Below are positions 19,801 to 26,286 of a DNA stretch of 47,998 nt, in pieces. Where the stretch lies: the NCBI GenBank assembly GCA_016290995.1, contig JAEEVR010000017.1, positions 1-47,998 of the forward strand. Direction: 5' to 3'. Below the pieces are notes generated by a model, which was not told the DNA's origin, did no database searches, and saw nothing but the letters and a program-made list of their open reading frames with translations. This stretch comes from Treponema sp. (lineage in GTDB: Bacteria > Spirochaetota > Spirochaetia > Treponematales > Treponemataceae). The stretch's first letter is position 1, and each line of letters begins with the position of its first letter. A program made the position numbers and the translations under genes.

Positions 19801-20897
19801 ACAGTGGCGCCAAAACAATTCCGCTTGCTGGGATCGCTCTCGTCGTATTGGCAATAGTAATCCGCTGCTGTTATGGTCGAGCCGGCGGGAGGATTTCCTT
19901 TAAGGATTTCCAACGCCTTCTCTTTTTGCGCGGCGTTCAATTCGCCAAGAGTGTATGTTCCGTTATAGATTCTCTGTAGCTGGGCGGTTTGCAAAGAGTC
20001 AATCGTCTCAGCGACGCCGCAAGTTTGCGCAATCAACTTTCGCAAAACGCTTGCGACATAGCAGTGGTCGCTTACGTTTCCGGCCGTATCCTCCAATGTT
20101 GGAACGATGTAAAAATAAACGTCGCTCCCAAGCGTCGTGCTTCCATACATCGCCAAATAGTTTTGGTACAAAGGGTAGTCCTCGCTGCTTGCGTTCGGAG
20201 GAGTGTCAAAATATTTTGCTATGTAAACTGTCGTTCCGCCGGCGGTTTCAAAGCCGCTAAATTCAGTCTTAGCCAAAGAGCCTGTTATTTCTGTCACACT
20301 GCTTCCGCTTGCGTTCGTTCTAAAGACGCGGATGCTCATGTGGTCAATGTCGTGGTCGTCGGCAATCTCGCCGCTTATCGTCACGGAGCGGCCGTAAACT
20401 TTTGAGCCGTCTATTTTAAGGCTTGAAGGGCTGGTCACGCAAAAGAACGGCGCGGTGTTGTCAATGTCAAAGGCCGTGCTGGAAACGCCGCTTGTGCGCT
20501 TGTTGATGTCGGTTACAGTAACGTCGGCCACATAACTTCCGTCGGGAAGCGGATACTTTCCTGTGACGGGATCCAACTCGTTTACGGTTCGCTCCCAATT
20601 AAAGGCGCCGCTAGCGAACTTTTTGCTTGTGTCGATGATTCCGCTGTAAGGATAAGAAACGCCGGTGCTTGTGTTCTTTAATAGAATGTTAACGGACTTT
20701 ACGCCCTTGTCGTCGGAGCATGTTCCGGTAATCGTGACTTTGTCGGCCCAAACAGACGCCTTGGCCGGCCCCGTAACAGTAAGGCTAGGAGCGTCGTTGT
20801 CAACCGCTTCGCCAAGGCCTACGTCGCAAGTTGTCCACAAAAGCGCGGAAGCTATTACAACGAGAGAGAAAGCTGTCTTTTTCAAAAACTCTTTCAT
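10881..20897 (-). CDS. Giant Ig-like repeat lipoprotein (3338 aa), paralogue of the downstream gene
   Basis: This lipoprotein has a signal peptide at residues 1-23, lipobox LLWTTC (Cys 24), and the same mature start CDVGLGE as its neighbour. The two proteins are collinear from end to end. Examples are NTAPFFCVTSPSSLKID with a following YGRSVTISGEIADDH, a SLQTAQLQRI segment near residue 305, and the closing GFAF...YEYWHMGSD region from residue ~2875. The whole gene was therefore duplicated, rather than single repeats expanding independently. The middle holds Ig-like modules with DTxxP linkers and DDxxV turns. The last ~460 residues have propeller-like strands (VVVMVWYDS, VHIAAQDS, LWYAYLASY). 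A DLNGDNSVDFGDE loop near residue 2323 resembles an EF-hand or dockerin calcium site. The start is supported by AGGAGG seven bases upstream, overlapping the end of the preceding gene. No enzyme motif was recognised; a surface or adhesive role is inferred. Confidence 0.85.
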   Translation of the reverse strand: MKEFLKKTAFSLVVIASALLWTTCDVGLGEAVDNDAPSLTVTGPAKASVWADKVTITGTCSDDKGVKSVNILLKNTSTGVSYPYSGIIDTSKKFASGAFNWERTVNELDPVTGKYPLPDGSYVADVTVTDINKRTSGVSSTAFDIDNTAPFFCVTSPSSLKIDGSKVYGRSVTISGEIADDHDIDHMSIRVFRTNASGSSVTEITGSLAKTEFSGFETAGGTTVYIAKYFDTPPNASSEDYPLYQNYLAMYGSTTLGSDVYFYIVPTLEDTAGNVSDHCYVASVLRKLIAQTCGVAETIDSLQTAQLQRIYNGTYTLGELNAAQKEKALEILKGNPPAGSTITAADYYCQYDESDPSKRNCFGATVNSDNNPTYDFNGYENPTANWVGVNTGGTVTITLKAGRDGWGILPKTLVVNLYDSSSSGNKGALAFSSATGAVLVRDATNKETKDIGTSVTSQSYYVTLPSLNAGKFYLLEATGKDENDCDLAALSGNKYGFKVAVTITPPTLTAPNDMFYINGAGVKSSGDYKFRIDIKDESVEIQQNGVKVTGVIYADHVASKGYRDNYTPAKTVEKTYTSQIVKNPDNSFYLDVPIKDFAFSIDGEKNYTIALIASGAYKDGDGNKQWSNDKVFMFWADNKKPEVNLASPKATETLITEDFSSYEKDDETLKTYITPTGTWSDIGGSGTRKLWYTSDDTGTPSISWTAAAGYYVPGTDYYEKQATGCYGLVDTDKFEPGTTSVAGLYTLSLNGTAGKTWTLVDGASQNASSTSWEQKIEIEEGINKIFRVIGVDSVGNLSAVSGRTNLNYDFEAPKVELTSEPASNGYYNENDSKDESGVKHDFAISAKASDSYKIAASGVTVTATLNGTEVASGSNGYTLTKTQANDKTVTIAIGLKSDGTSDGKWNFKVAAKDSAGRDATALEWTRIVDTIAPTFETFTTPANINGTKIAVGSGSDMTKWTKWEGSWFTSTGLVFNGNLTDSSSGVDKISYALTPVGATESIQGQKTLEAAPGTTPFTLTVTGFEQSVRNGALLTANTLTVKAVDKAGNESAGELLAINVDQSQPAFAAAWYTYAASPAAADLAKAEGIIMSDGQKAMTVYGTVSCPLSGVAGLAWQIAGTEVTPTSVEWTTDTGLESESSYIGAAWTALPGESYAVTGWKAVIPAASLRTPGDANLSISNKAQKTTKDRVFVLDSDVEAPSIVLNTPDTSIADYKAVNAGTVDPTIPTTKPDGSPVPTEAKSVNGTLKISGSVSDDKELDDISIYLSSDNTAAILSSDTDITDQNTGSKYNWTIPECKFSYYDADEKVYKFANGDPFIGDAKQIYIKIKAADKAKNQTIAVFDYSVNPDSDRPIITITAPDDISAMTASNYVWKKNDSRIRGKVEDDDGFTNLKLEYSDDNGVNWTQLNLTSGVFDFFGDGNDYDGKHDILFKVTDAEGTEFVSGDGTGDNKTWLRPKIKKDATDFYGKTDSDDTTVYIQIDTKKPLILSKSFKVIENGQEKFDAALGIVGGTRNKFWLFFYATDQSGINDDKVNFVFNGTEYSKAAGNLTIASKAYPDDESKIKNSGGADVYDNNPALNGARLVTVGPIDVNESESSQWHSGSYDGKITVYDNADMFREESFAVEVDNEKPQISRIAPSSSQTVSGNVNPYGTVRGAEKLWFKLSGSDASHDDYTASDVISQKSSLMWYLYFDNGVSTEEETHAKTLRRYIVDDLHVATDAEIDSGTFTSIVDVYLWVKAQDAVGNYIEDKYLIKFDPQGNRPEVSFSYPTENGETMGEDIKIYGGAKAKDTQHPTIQQVFAQVAVRESSAGAITSFPTAADWNFLQEKGYTVVKMSDVSTVWNGSATPAPDPADYAMLSTVNGSSWSIKLNENGKINPPTGTTYTAAIRVRSYDGANYSEEEVKTFEIDGDNPSLKDLYLKQFGADGTSATATAGRDYKDGVYVKGEWFLTFKLTDGQGMGLIKIGKGDTIQEATKADNIVTYFVNGQPNLGQTVATGTPEGGLYKTVNIKLPLETGTGCGSQAVYVFFEDKGGKGGAQVAKSYIVSYDNEKPKLAAQGADGYSISTTVQQSDGWYSFGSKVSEDNADDGTKQSGFERLAFYFTRGKDASGKPLEIFDPMISKKADGNRRTTTGLTFEDGLYWTSQSVGRDKDIRNALTISADPNIHVGGLVKLRGAIYRITSKDSETKVTIDGQPEVELDNDQPKNDAALFAIANVVDNEVNEGTAGTRKTTAGYGYGYNSPSNDDGDLMIETLTQNGTSWIWNASIYSKNIADGAVQIHYVAYDKAGNYSCAGDSSESPVVDATVCNNRPRIARINLGTDLNGDNSVDFGDESIEKAKPYPESGELLTWNQDYNYGGAVTEAVLGSATKAYLTAKGMTVIKPEILGGNGNIYYAYKISKKNGTAITSGANITTPLINATAKPLVETVEEDKTKSDATARGGEIAIQVGDFSSLSIGDTAANAPHKFDFIFYDQTEGASLPASSTNITALDSRTDTATATIYMAVNLNDTEEPTITRENLFWKAKGAADSEGNPNNSVYWNGSTAAGHIDLSADLPSDKFNATAGATNAEMDTDDKVSGKIVLRGTVSDKKMLYRIYVNIQKGTTGVMDTDFAGAGMTKAATTEPGNGKGYIASTYNAATKTWSNVNKLVDNGVQFTVTDNGIDEDGHSADWEFVWDTSYITNVADTDVKIDVYASDQVLTSASGTALTGLNGTSKYALPTATEKNVSGNTDSTKKPDTLKVDIVPYITGLTTMLSEKGVELSRTAKGHWPVYYKDSVAETFTVSGFNIKRENAPSDQTSMTESASLKVTVNSVDSLNNLHDATKAYNLQPNDTNDKLTDKVYVDVWQLNSSAATLGDQLISSPIMRINPSNGLIGFAFRYGDGDNTFAMPGETSSYEYWHMGSDTQNSLSMAYDGNGNSFATIADADSSDGYADFFTFHSSLWGSPGTGVLNNGKKCAQLEMTGQLGKKGETSSTTVYTGEINKHESPCIASAGSNVYLAYYDSFNKEIRFRSSLSEEFKVNSDGRDGNTGNFVNLGKAKERVDNHTYAVSVANCQIVTEENASGNPQGGSYVSIAALSGASGKYIPNSTTIHDDVVVMVWYDSIANVMRYAYNDTPSAKRVGTGQTVGAGWKIQTIFGANEANGYYCKVAVDKNNGVHIAAQDSATGTLWYAYLASYAQTAATNICRVDTGSVGKNIDLDVAVVVTSAQGAETTTYAPVPYISYYASSDKLPKFARLAKAGVFGNGVDDNGKYTGTWDVGFVPTTSSVPQDNMNVGVWKNAGVIANSTAKPAGSTNCYGNTTKNAVLGYKRVDGIRGYVETAQLTGTPDTDY

Positions 20898-20910
20898 GCA
20901 ACGCCTCCTA

Positions 20911-23900
20911 TTAGAATACGTTTGTTCTCAAACCAAACGAATACTGGAATACAACTCTAGAAACCTCGATGCCGCTAGTATCCGTCGGAATGAACCACAG
21001 CTGGAATTCAGTGTAAGCGCTTATAGTCTTAAAGCACTTAAACTTGGCAAAGTGCATTCTGGGGAACTCGATTTGAGTGATTACAGCGCTCAACATCTGT
21101 CCCTTTCCAGAAGCCGTTTCGTTAAAGTATTTAAAGCTGGCTCCAATCGCAAAGTTGGCGCTAAGCCAGTCCCAGTCATGACCGAACATCCAGCCAAAGG
21201 GCAAGTTGGCCACGTTGGCGATAATCTTAAATCCAAGAACGGCGCTTCCGCCGTAGCGCATCGGACTTCCAGGACGGAAGATGTCGCGCTGGGTTTGGGT
21301 AAACTGTCCCCAGTTAAACTGAACGCGAACGTTGTCGTCAAAGAACGTAAGTCCAAGGCCAATGTCAAAGAGCGTGGCTCCCCAGAAGCTGGTGTCAATG
21401 TACAAGCCCTGGATGAACTTAGGAACGCCGTAGCTGTTCTTGTCGCCCTTTCGCAAGGCAAGCTTGACTTCTGACAAACCTACGTCGTCGTTGGCCAAAC
21501 CGCTGAACACCAAATTCTGGTTGTAGCGGCCGCCGACTCCAGGCGCGATGATGCGGACAAAGGGCGCGGTCTTGTCAATTTGAACGATGCAGCGGGTAAC
21601 GGCGATTTCGCCGTTGGCCATCTTTGCCCTTATCAAGAGGAAGTGGTATCCTTCGGCCAAGTCGTCGTTTTCAATTCTGAACGACCACTTTGCCTTTTTG
21701 CTTATCTGCGTAAAGGTTCGTCCATTGTTCAAGCTAAGCTCAACGCTTTCGACTTTTCTTAACGAAATGTCTTCCTTCAAGTCTTTTCCGCCCTTCTTCT
21801 TAGAGGCGATCATTTCGGCTTCGCTGATAGAGTATCCGGCGGTTCCCTTGATTGTCGGGCGGTCATAGGCAAAGTCGCCGTAGTCAAAGTTTTCGATTCT
21901 TACCCACGGGCCGTAAGCGTTGTAGTCAACCGTCTGCTTGATTGAGTCGATTGTCGCTCCGCCTTCAAGAGTGGCGCGCACAAAGTATGTGTGCAAGCCT
22001 TCCTCAAACTGGCCTTCTTCAATCGGGAACTTGTAGTAGTTGGTCACGCTGGGAACGGTTTCGGCAATGTTCTTGTTGTCAAAGAACAAGTTAAGCTTTT
22101 CGATTTTGCGTTCCGCGCGAACGGAGCCAACAATCGTAAAGGCGCCTTGCTTGCGCTCGCCGTTAAGAGGATAGTAAATGTCAACGCTGGCGGCCGCGAT
22201 TCTCTTGTCCAACGTTACGTTGCGGCTTACGCTGGTCTGGTTTCCAGCCGCGTCGATTCCAGTAAGCTTAACGTTGTACAAGCCGTTCTCAAGCGGTGTC
22301 ATGTCGATTGTTTCTGTGATTACGCGGTCAACGCTCATCTTTCTGTTTCTAAACGACGAAGGAACTCCGCGGCCGTCCAAACTTGTAATGGTAAGCGTCA
22401 AATCTTCCAAGCTAATGTTGTCCAATGTAAATCCGGAGAAGAACAAGGGGCCGCTAGTCTGCGAGTCGTCAAGCGGCAATTCCAAGTTGATTTCGGGCTT
22501 GGTGTTGTCGGTGTTGATCTGAGAAGAATACAATGAAGTGATGTCGTAGTTGTCAGTCGTTCTGATAAAGACTACGTGCGTTCCGTCGGGCAATACGCGG
22601 GTGTCGAATGTGTAAGTCCAGTTTGTCGTTCCTTCGGCCAAGTTGTAGCTGTTGCCGTTGTCAAGCGAAACTTCAACGCTCTTGATGCCGTTCTTGTCGC
22701 TTGCGGTTCCCTTGAGGCTTACGATTTCTTTTTGAGTCGTGTTAATGTCGGGCGAAGTCATTTCGCAAACAGGCTCGGCAAGCGACACGCGGAACTTTTG
22801 TTCAACAGTGCGGCCGCGGACTCCGTTAATGTCCATCGCGTACATAAAGATTGTATGCTCGTTGTCCGTCATCTCAGAAATCGGAACGTCAACCTTAAAG
22901 CTGTAGCTTGGCTCAACCGAAGCGGGCTTAAAGGGGCCTTTGTCAATTCTGTAGGCGACTGTACACGGGCCGTCGTCGTCAAGGACAACGCCTGAAATCG
23001 TAAAGTCTTTTGTAATTACCTGGTTTTCAAAAGGAAGCTGGATTTGCACAACCGGCAAGTCGCTTTCGCGGTCAACCTTAAAGGCAAATTCTTCTATCTT
23101 TGTTTCGTTTCCGGCCGCGTCAGTTACGATGAACGACATTGTTTGGTCCAAAGCCAAGTCGTCGTCGCCGACAATTGTATGCGGCATTACGGTAAGCGGA
23201 ATCTTGCTTCTTCTAACGCCAGCGCGGCCGTCCCTTGATGTCGGAGAGCCGTACTCCGCCTTTTCCAAAGCGCCGTTGTCGCTGGCCAAAATCGCGATCG
23301 TGTTGATGCCGTTCAAAACAGCTTCCGCCTCAGGAACGACAATGCTTGCCTCCGGCGGAGTCACGTCTTTGCAAATCGCGCTTCTATAATAGCTGATCAA
23401 GCCCGAAGTGTTCTTTGCGCGAATGTCGAGCGGAATCAATCCCTCTTCGCGTTCGACGATGTTGATGTCAACATAAATGTTGGCTGTCTGCGTTCCAGTT
23501 CTAAACGGAATCACGCTCCAGTTTTCGCCGTTGTCGATTGAGTATTCAAGCTGCGTTACGCCGGACGGATCCGAAACCGTTCCCTGAACGCGAACGGAAT
23601 TGCGAACCCATGCAAAGCCCTCCGGCATCTTAATGTCAAACTTTGGTCCGTCTTCGCTGACTACCAAGTTGATCGGCTGGCTTGTGTAGCTCTTTCCGTT
23701 GGCGTCAACGGCTCTAATCTGCACGCCTCTAAAGTTTCCGCCGTTGTCGCAAGTCAACGTCACGGCGTTTCCATCAACGCTGGCGCTCATTCCGGCCAAG
23801 CCGCCGACAACGCTGGCTGTAATCGGGACAGGAGCGTTTACGTAAGCGGTCAATGTTTTGTGCGGCAAAACATACGCGTTGAATTCTTCGTTAAAGTATG

Positions 23901-26061
23901 TGTCTCCATTGGGAATCCAATAGATCTTTGAAGTGTCTTCAATGTCTTCGGCGTCGTGGTCGCGGGCAACCAAAATCTGTCCGCCAAATTTTTCAGAGTA
24001 ATCCTTTCCAATCGCAACAGTAATTTCAATGTTTGTCGCGCGCGCGGGAAGTCCAAGCAAATTGATTACAGCCTGCTGTCCCGGCTCTCCCTTTACGGGA
24101 CGGGTTACAATCGCCTTTCCTTCAAAGCTGGCCTTTTCGCCAGGCCTTGTGTCGCCCCAAACCTTGTATGAAACGATCGGGACTTCCATTGTGGAAATGT
24201 CAAGAACAACGCTCAAAGGCGTAGGCTTGGCCTCTTGATTCACAACCACGCGCATTCCGGGAGTGTATTCAATTCCGCCAACGCTGGCAATCTTTGCGGT
24301 CACGCGCTCGTCTTCAATCTTTTCGGCGATAGTAAAGTTTTTATCCGGCCTAATGTCCGTCAAGTTTGCCACATAAACGCAAGTCGTATATTCCGCCTCG
24401 CGTCCAAGTGGATCGTCAATATGGTACTTCAATTCCACAACGCCCCAAGGAAGAGCGCTAATAGGAACTGAAAAAAGTTTCTTTGTGTCTTTTTCGCTTG
24501 CGGTAATGTACTTGGGCTCGCCTTTTGATCCCGCCTTGGAAATCGTAAACCAAGCGTGCGCAAAGCCGCTCGCGCTTACCGCTTCAATTTCAATGTTGCC
24601 GCCCTGTTCCGGACTGATCTTGTTTCCGTAAGAAAGAGAGCCGGCTCCAGCGCCGCCAGAAATTTTAAGTCCGTTAAAGTAAGGCTTTTCGCCGGTTGTC
24701 CTAAAGTCAACAGTTGTGGCCGGACCTTCAACATCATAAATGTCGATAGCGCTCACGCTAACTTTGTGAGCGCCGCCGCCTAAGCTCTTTGTTTCTATCA
24801 AACTCTTATAGAAAACGCTTTGCGTTTCCACAACGCCGATTTCGCTTCCGTCCAAAACTATTCGGACAGCCTTTACATTGTCGTCGTCAGTCGCAATGCC
24901 GCGAACGAACATTTCTTCGGGCTTGCCAAGCTCGGCGCCGGCTTGCGGCCAATCGATTCTTACAATCGGCTTGTCGGCGTTTGGATCGATCGTAACGTTT
25001 CGAGTCACGCTGCTTACGTTTCCGGCGGTGTCAACGGCGGTAATCGTAAGCTTTCCGTTCTTGTTCTTTTTAACGTCGGTAAACTCTTTTACCCAATAGG
25101 GATTTCCGGCGATGATTTCAAACTCGCCCTTTTCGCCGTTGTATTCCCAAGTGAGCGACTTAAGTCCTACAATGTCGTTGGCCGAACCGGCGGCGGCAAA
25201 AGCTCCCTTTACAGGAATCTTTTCTTGCGGGAAGGCGATGTTGATTTTTGGCTTTGTGTTGTCAACAAAAAGCAAGAAGGGATAAAAGCCGATCGAGCCT
25301 TGGCTGTCATGGGCAAAGAACCACATAACCGCAGGACCGTCGGGCATTTTTCTTGTGTCCAAGTTAAAGTCAAAAGTTGCGTTGGGCGATTTCTTTTCAT
25401 GCTTGAGTTTGATTGTCTCAAAGCTGGCGCCTTCGTCAACCGAAAAGTCCATCGCGGTGACGCCGTTGCCGTCTTCTACCGTTCCTTCAAAGTGAATCGT
25501 TCCGCTGACCAAAGTTCCCATAGTAAAGTTTGTCACTTCCGTCAAAGGCACTTTGCGGTCAAGGCACCAAACGTTCTTTACGGTGTTTCCCTTAACGCCG
25601 TTGATGTCCACGCCATAAGCTTCAATGGTGTGGTTTCCTTCTTCCATGTTGCTTGTGTCGATAAAGTAAGACCAGAATTCCTTTCCCTTGGCGCGGACGG
25701 GAGCGGCTCCGTCAAGAATCAATTCTACGTAATCAACGGCGTCGTCGTCGATACAAGTTCCTACAATGTTCAAATTGCCGGGAACGCGGAGATTGGGCTC
25801 TGGGTTTGTAATTCCGATAATGGGCAAGTCGGATTTAGGGTCTATGTAAATATTGAAGGGACCGCCAAAGGTCGTGTTGCCGCCTTTGTCCTTTGCGGTT
25901 ACGATAACGTTATATTTGCCCTTTTTATTGTTGATGTCAAAATTTTCCTGCCAGCTGTTCATGTTTTCAACAGCCCGCTCGGTTACGTCGCGAGCGAATA
26001 GATTGCCCGCGGAGGCAAAGAGAAAGAGAATAAGTCCTGTCTTTAGCAACAATTTTTTCAT
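20911..26061 (-). CDS. Secreted Ig-like repeat protein (~1716 aa) with C-terminal outer-membrane beta-barrel-like domain
   Basis: First gene of the giant operon. Residues 1-23 form a classical signal peptide (MKKLLLKTGLILFLF..., cleavage after LFA) with no lipobox. About twelve Ig-like modules follow from residue ~50, with linkers such as DNTKP, DPNADKP, DRESDLP and DKTAP. They run straight into a final ~170-residue segment (from ~1545) that changes to alternating aromatic and small residues: LYIDTSFWG, DIGLGLTFF, RVQFNWGQF, AVLGFKIIA, FAIGASFKYF, VVFQYSFGL. The protein ends in Phe, as outer-membrane barrels do. The architecture suggests a barrel anchor carrying a long Ig stalk, like an autotransporter-style surface protein, although a barrel this short (about eight strands) need not be a secretion pore. 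The frame is open to 26172, but that lies in or upstream of the promoter, so ATG 26061 is chosen. It has no close Shine-Dalgarno sequence; a GAGGAG lies about 30 bases upstream. Tandem stops TAA TAG end the gene. Confidence 0.8.
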   Translation of the reverse strand: MKKLLLKTGLILFLFASAGNLFARDVTERAVENMNSWQENFDINNKKGKYNVIVTAKDKGGNTTFGGPFNIYIDPKSDLPIIGITNPEPNLRVPGNLNIVGTCIDDDAVDYVELILDGAAPVRAKGKEFWSYFIDTSNMEEGNHTIEAYGVDINGVKGNTVKNVWCLDRKVPLTEVTNFTMGTLVSGTIHFEGTVEDGNGVTAMDFSVDEGASFETIKLKHEKKSPNATFDFNLDTRKMPDGPAVMWFFAHDSQGSIGFYPFLLFVDNTKPKINIAFPQEKIPVKGAFAAAGSANDIVGLKSLTWEYNGEKGEFEIIAGNPYWVKEFTDVKKNKNGKLTITAVDTAGNVSSVTRNVTIDPNADKPIVRIDWPQAGAELGKPEEMFVRGIATDDDNVKAVRIVLDGSEIGVVETQSVFYKSLIETKSLGGGAHKVSVSAIDIYDVEGPATTVDFRTTGEKPYFNGLKISGGAGAGSLSYGNKISPEQGGNIEIEAVSASGFAHAWFTISKAGSKGEPKYITASEKDTKKLFSVPISALPWGVVELKYHIDDPLGREAEYTTCVYVANLTDIRPDKNFTIAEKIEDERVTAKIASVGGIEYTPGMRVVVNQEAKPTPLSVVLDISTMEVPIVSYKVWGDTRPGEKASFEGKAIVTRPVKGEPGQQAVINLLGLPARATNIEITVAIGKDYSEKFGGQILVARDHDAEDIEDTSKIYWIPNGDTYFNEEFNAYVLPHKTLTAYVNAPVPITASVVGGLAGMSASVDGNAVTLTCDNGGNFRGVQIRAVDANGKSYTSQPINLVVSEDGPKFDIKMPEGFAWVRNSVRVQGTVSDPSGVTQLEYSIDNGENWSVIPFRTGTQTANIYVDINIVEREEGLIPLDIRAKNTSGLISYYRSAICKDVTPPEASIVVPEAEAVLNGINTIAILASDNGALEKAEYGSPTSRDGRAGVRRSKIPLTVMPHTIVGDDDLALDQTMSFIVTDAAGNETKIEEFAFKVDRESDLPVVQIQLPFENQVITKDFTISGVVLDDDGPCTVAYRIDKGPFKPASVEPSYSFKVDVPISEMTDNEHTIFMYAMDINGVRGRTVEQKFRVSLAEPVCEMTSPDINTTQKEIVSLKGTASDKNGIKSVEVSLDNGNSYNLAEGTTNWTYTFDTRVLPDGTHVVFIRTTDNYDITSLYSSQINTDNTKPEINLELPLDDSQTSGPLFFSGFTLDNISLEDLTLTITSLDGRGVPSSFRNRKMSVDRVITETIDMTPLENGLYNVKLTGIDAAGNQTSVSRNVTLDKRIAAASVDIYYPLNGERKQGAFTIVGSVRAERKIEKLNLFFDNKNIAETVPSVTNYYKFPIEEGQFEEGLHTYFVRATLEGGATIDSIKQTVDYNAYGPWVRIENFDYGDFAYDRPTIKGTAGYSISEAEMIASKKKGGKDLKEDISLRKVESVELSLNNGRTFTQISKKAKWSFRIENDDLAEGYHFLLIRAKMANGEIAVTRCIVQIDKTAPFVRIIAPGVGGRYNQNLVFSGLANDDVGLSEVKLALRKGDKNSYGVPKFIQGLYIDTSFWGATLFDIGLGLTFFDDNVRVQFNWGQFTQTQRDIFRPGSPMRYGGSAVLGFKIIANVANLPFGWMFGHDWDWLSANFAIGASFKYFNETASGKGQMLSAVITQIEFPRMHFAKFKCFKTISAYTEFQLWFIPTDTSGIEVSRVVFQYSFGLRTNVF

Positions 26062-26139
26062 AAGCCCATAAAACGGCGTATTGTCCAGCGTCTCCTCACC
26101 CCTGCCGCTAGGCAATATTTCGCCCATTCTCCATATATA

Positions 26140-26168
26140 ATTATTAGACATTTTTGAGATTTTGTCAA
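26140..26168 (-). promoter_or_regulatory. Predicted sigma-70 promoter of the giant surface-protein operon
   Basis: On the minus strand the -35 box TTGACA (26168-26163) and the -10 box AATAAT, or TAATAA shifted by one base (26146-26140), are 16-17 bases apart. This places the start of transcription near 26133, about 70 bases before ATG 26061. The site excludes the longer open frame that begins at 26172. Confidence 0.75.
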
Positions 26169-26286
26169 ACAAATTCGGTAAAAATTTGTAAAAAATGCCT
26201 TTTTCAACCTCTTATATCGGAAAATATTCACTTTTTCTTTAGAAAGATGGGGATTTATTGAAGAATTGTAAGATATAGAGAAGTTT

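Noticed and set aside
24820..26001. A 393-residue open frame on the plus strand, opposite the Ig/barrel gene, and many similar ones (for example 13083-14081, 3279-3773).
   Set aside because: They lie antisense to clear coding sequence, show low-complexity Val/Ala/Arg-rich products with no family motif, and arise from the codon bias of the opposite strand.
819..26061. CRISPR arrays or DNA-level tandem repeats in the giant genes.
   Set aside because: The repetition is at protein-motif level only; no regular direct DNA repeats with unique spacers were seen.
26062..26172. A longer N-terminus (37 extra residues) for the Ig/barrel protein.
   Set aside because: It overlaps the -35/-10 promoter at 26140-26168, and the signal peptide begins properly at ATG 26061.
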